A stretch of 8,206 nt of DNA from the NCBI GenBank assembly GCA_002717855.1, contig PBCD01000012.1, positions 10,775 through 18,980 of the forward strand, given 5' to 3'. The number at the start of each line of letters is the position of its first letter. Position 1 is the first letter of the stretch. This DNA comes from Rickettsiales bacterium (GTDB lineage: Bacteria > Pseudomonadota > Alphaproteobacteria > TMED127). Below the pieces are notes generated by a model. The model was not told the origin of the DNA, made no database searches, and worked only from the letters and a program-made list of their open reading frames with translations. Shown piece by piece: positions 7,944-8,206 of the stretch. The translations under genes were made by a program, and so were the position numbers.

Positions 7944-7971
7944 ACTATATTGTTTATATATTTTATTACAA
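7944..7971 (-). promoter_or_regulatory. Candidate sigma70 promoter for the pcm-tolC-valS-hydrolase-ilvD operon
   Basis: Read on the minus strand, TTGTAA (7971-7966) and TATAGT (7949-7944) are separated by 16 nt, matching the consensus at 4/6 and 5/6 positions. Transcription would start near 7937, giving a leader of about 15 nt before the ATG at 7921. No leader peptide or riboswitch could fit. The call is from box matching only, in an AT-rich spacer where chance hits are common; its placement is what supports it. Confidence 0.5.
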
Positions 7972-7975
7972 TATA
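7946..7975. repeat. 8-bp perfect inverted repeat in the divergent promoter region
   Basis: TATATTGT (7946-7953) is the exact reverse complement of ACAATATA (7968-7975), with a 14-bp AT spacer. Each arm spans the junction between one promoter's -10 and the opposite promoter's -35, so the repeat may simply reflect two face-to-face promoters. A dimeric regulator site is an alternative that the sequence alone cannot decide. Confidence 0.55.
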
Positions 7976-7977
7976 AG
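7950..7977 (+). promoter_or_regulatory. Candidate sigma70 promoter for tRNA-Cys (and perhaps tRNA-Asn)
   Basis: TTGTTT (7950-7955) and TATAAG (7972-7977) are separated by 16 nt, matching the consensus at 3/6 and 5/6. The expected start near 7984 leaves a leader of about 16 nt before the mature tRNA at 8000, normal for RNase P processing. It occupies the same DNA as the opposing operon promoter. Confidence 0.45.
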
Positions 7978-7999
7978 CTTTTTCTAAGTTTTTTCCAAT

Positions 8000-8073
8000 G
8001 GTGCGGTGGCGGAGAGGCTACGCTGCGGCCTGCAAAGCCGTCTACACCGGTTCGAATCCGGTCCGCACCTCCA
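8000..8073 (+). tRNA. tRNA-Cys (anticodon GCA)
   Basis: A complete cloverleaf is visible. Acceptor GGTGCGG (8000-8006) pairs with CCGCACC (8063-8069). The anticodon stem GCGGC/GCCGT (8025-8029, 8037-8041) encloses loop CTGCAAA with anticodon GCA at 8032-8034. The T arm is CCGG-TTCGAAT-CCGG. The discriminator is T (8070), as expected of tRNA-Cys, and CCA is encoded at 8071-8073. The closing G-T pair of the anticodon stem is the only wobble noticed there. It lies divergently from the pcm operon and 61 nt upstream of tRNA-Asn. Confidence 0.96.
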
Positions 8074-8093
8074 AAGATATAAGAATAAATGTT

Positions 8094-8124
8094 TTTACAA
8101 ACACAAAAATTAATTTAATATAAC
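8094..8124 (+). promoter_or_regulatory. Possible promoter for tRNA-Asn
   Basis: The 61-nt gap between the tRNAs is almost pure AT. TTTACA (8094-8099) resembles a -35 box. TATAAC (8119-8124) could be a -10 box but at a long 19-nt spacing, while TAATAT (8116-8121) gives 16 nt with a poorer match. Co-transcription from the tRNA-Cys promoter is equally possible, since no terminator separates the two tRNAs. Confidence 0.28.
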
Positions 8125-8134
8125 ATTTTAATTT

Positions 8135-8206
8135 TCCGGCGTAGCTCAGTTGGTAGAGCAAGCGACTGTTAATCGCTGGGTCACAGGTTCGAGTCCTGTC
8201 GCCGGA
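8135..8206 (+). tRNA. tRNA-Asn (anticodon GTT), 3' tip cut by window end
   Basis: Acceptor TCCGGCG (8135-8141) pairs with CGCCGGA (8200-8206). The D arm is GCTC-AGTTGGTA-GAGC. The anticodon stem AGCGA/TCGCT (8161-8165, 8173-8177) encloses loop CTGTTAA with anticodon GTT at 8168-8170. The T arm is CAGG-TTCGAGT-CCTG. All 72 bases through the acceptor stem are present. Only the discriminator base and CCA, if encoded, fall beyond the window. Confidence 0.95.

Noticed and set aside
8090..8103. TGTTT-TTAC-AAACA stem-loop after tRNA-Cys as a terminator
   Set aside because: The stem is only 5 bp, nearly all AT, and is followed by A-rich rather than T-rich sequence.
8000..8206. tRNA-associated integration site (att) at tRNA-Cys or tRNA-Asn
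   Set aside because: No integrase gene and no direct repeat of either tRNA 3' end is present in the window.

Overview
The window is very AT-rich (long A and T runs even inside genes), tightly packed, and made almost entirely of housekeeping genes. The gene order, with a divergent isoaspartyl-methyltransferase-like protein, a TolC-family channel and valyl-tRNA synthetase in a row, and an A-type Fe-S carrier (ErpA) directly before exonuclease III, is an alphaproteobacterial pattern. Together with the base composition and near-zero spacers it suggests a streamlined marine alphaproteobacterium of the SAR11 type or a similar low-GC lineage. That assignment is inference, since the window contains no rRNA or other marker.

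Layout. Bases 1-33 (+) are the last ten codons and stop of erpA, followed after 6 nt by a complete exonuclease III gene (40-834, +). This short plus-strand unit runs head-on into a minus-strand operon, and the 3' ends of xth and ilvD overlap by 16 bp. Read in its own direction, the minus-strand operon starts near 7921 and contains a pcm-like methyltransferase gene, tolC, valS, an unnamed alpha/beta-hydrolase gene and ilvD (ending at 819). Its junctions are a 17- or 26-nt overlap, a 3-nt gap, a 1-nt overlap (TAATG) and an 8-nt gap (or 4-nt overlap, depending on the ilvD start), so the five genes are probably co-transcribed and translationally coupled. From about 8000 onward, on the plus strand and divergent from the operon, lie tRNA-Cys(GCA) and tRNA-Asn(GTT). 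The tRNA-Asn gene is cut by the window edge just before its discriminator base and CCA.

Control. The 78-bp gap between pcm and tRNA-Cys holds two opposed sigma70-like promoters. Each -10 box abuts the other promoter's -35 box, and the pair is centred on an 8-bp perfect inverted repeat. No convincing intrinsic terminator was found anywhere in the window.

How the genes relate. The operon mixes envelope export (TolC), valine use (ValRS), branched-chain amino acid synthesis (IlvD) and two proteins of uncertain activity (the PIMT-like protein and the hydrolase). No mobile element, CRISPR array, phage gene or defence system was seen. The least understood items are the hydrolase between valS and ilvD, the PIMT-like protein with altered motifs, and the symmetric promoter.
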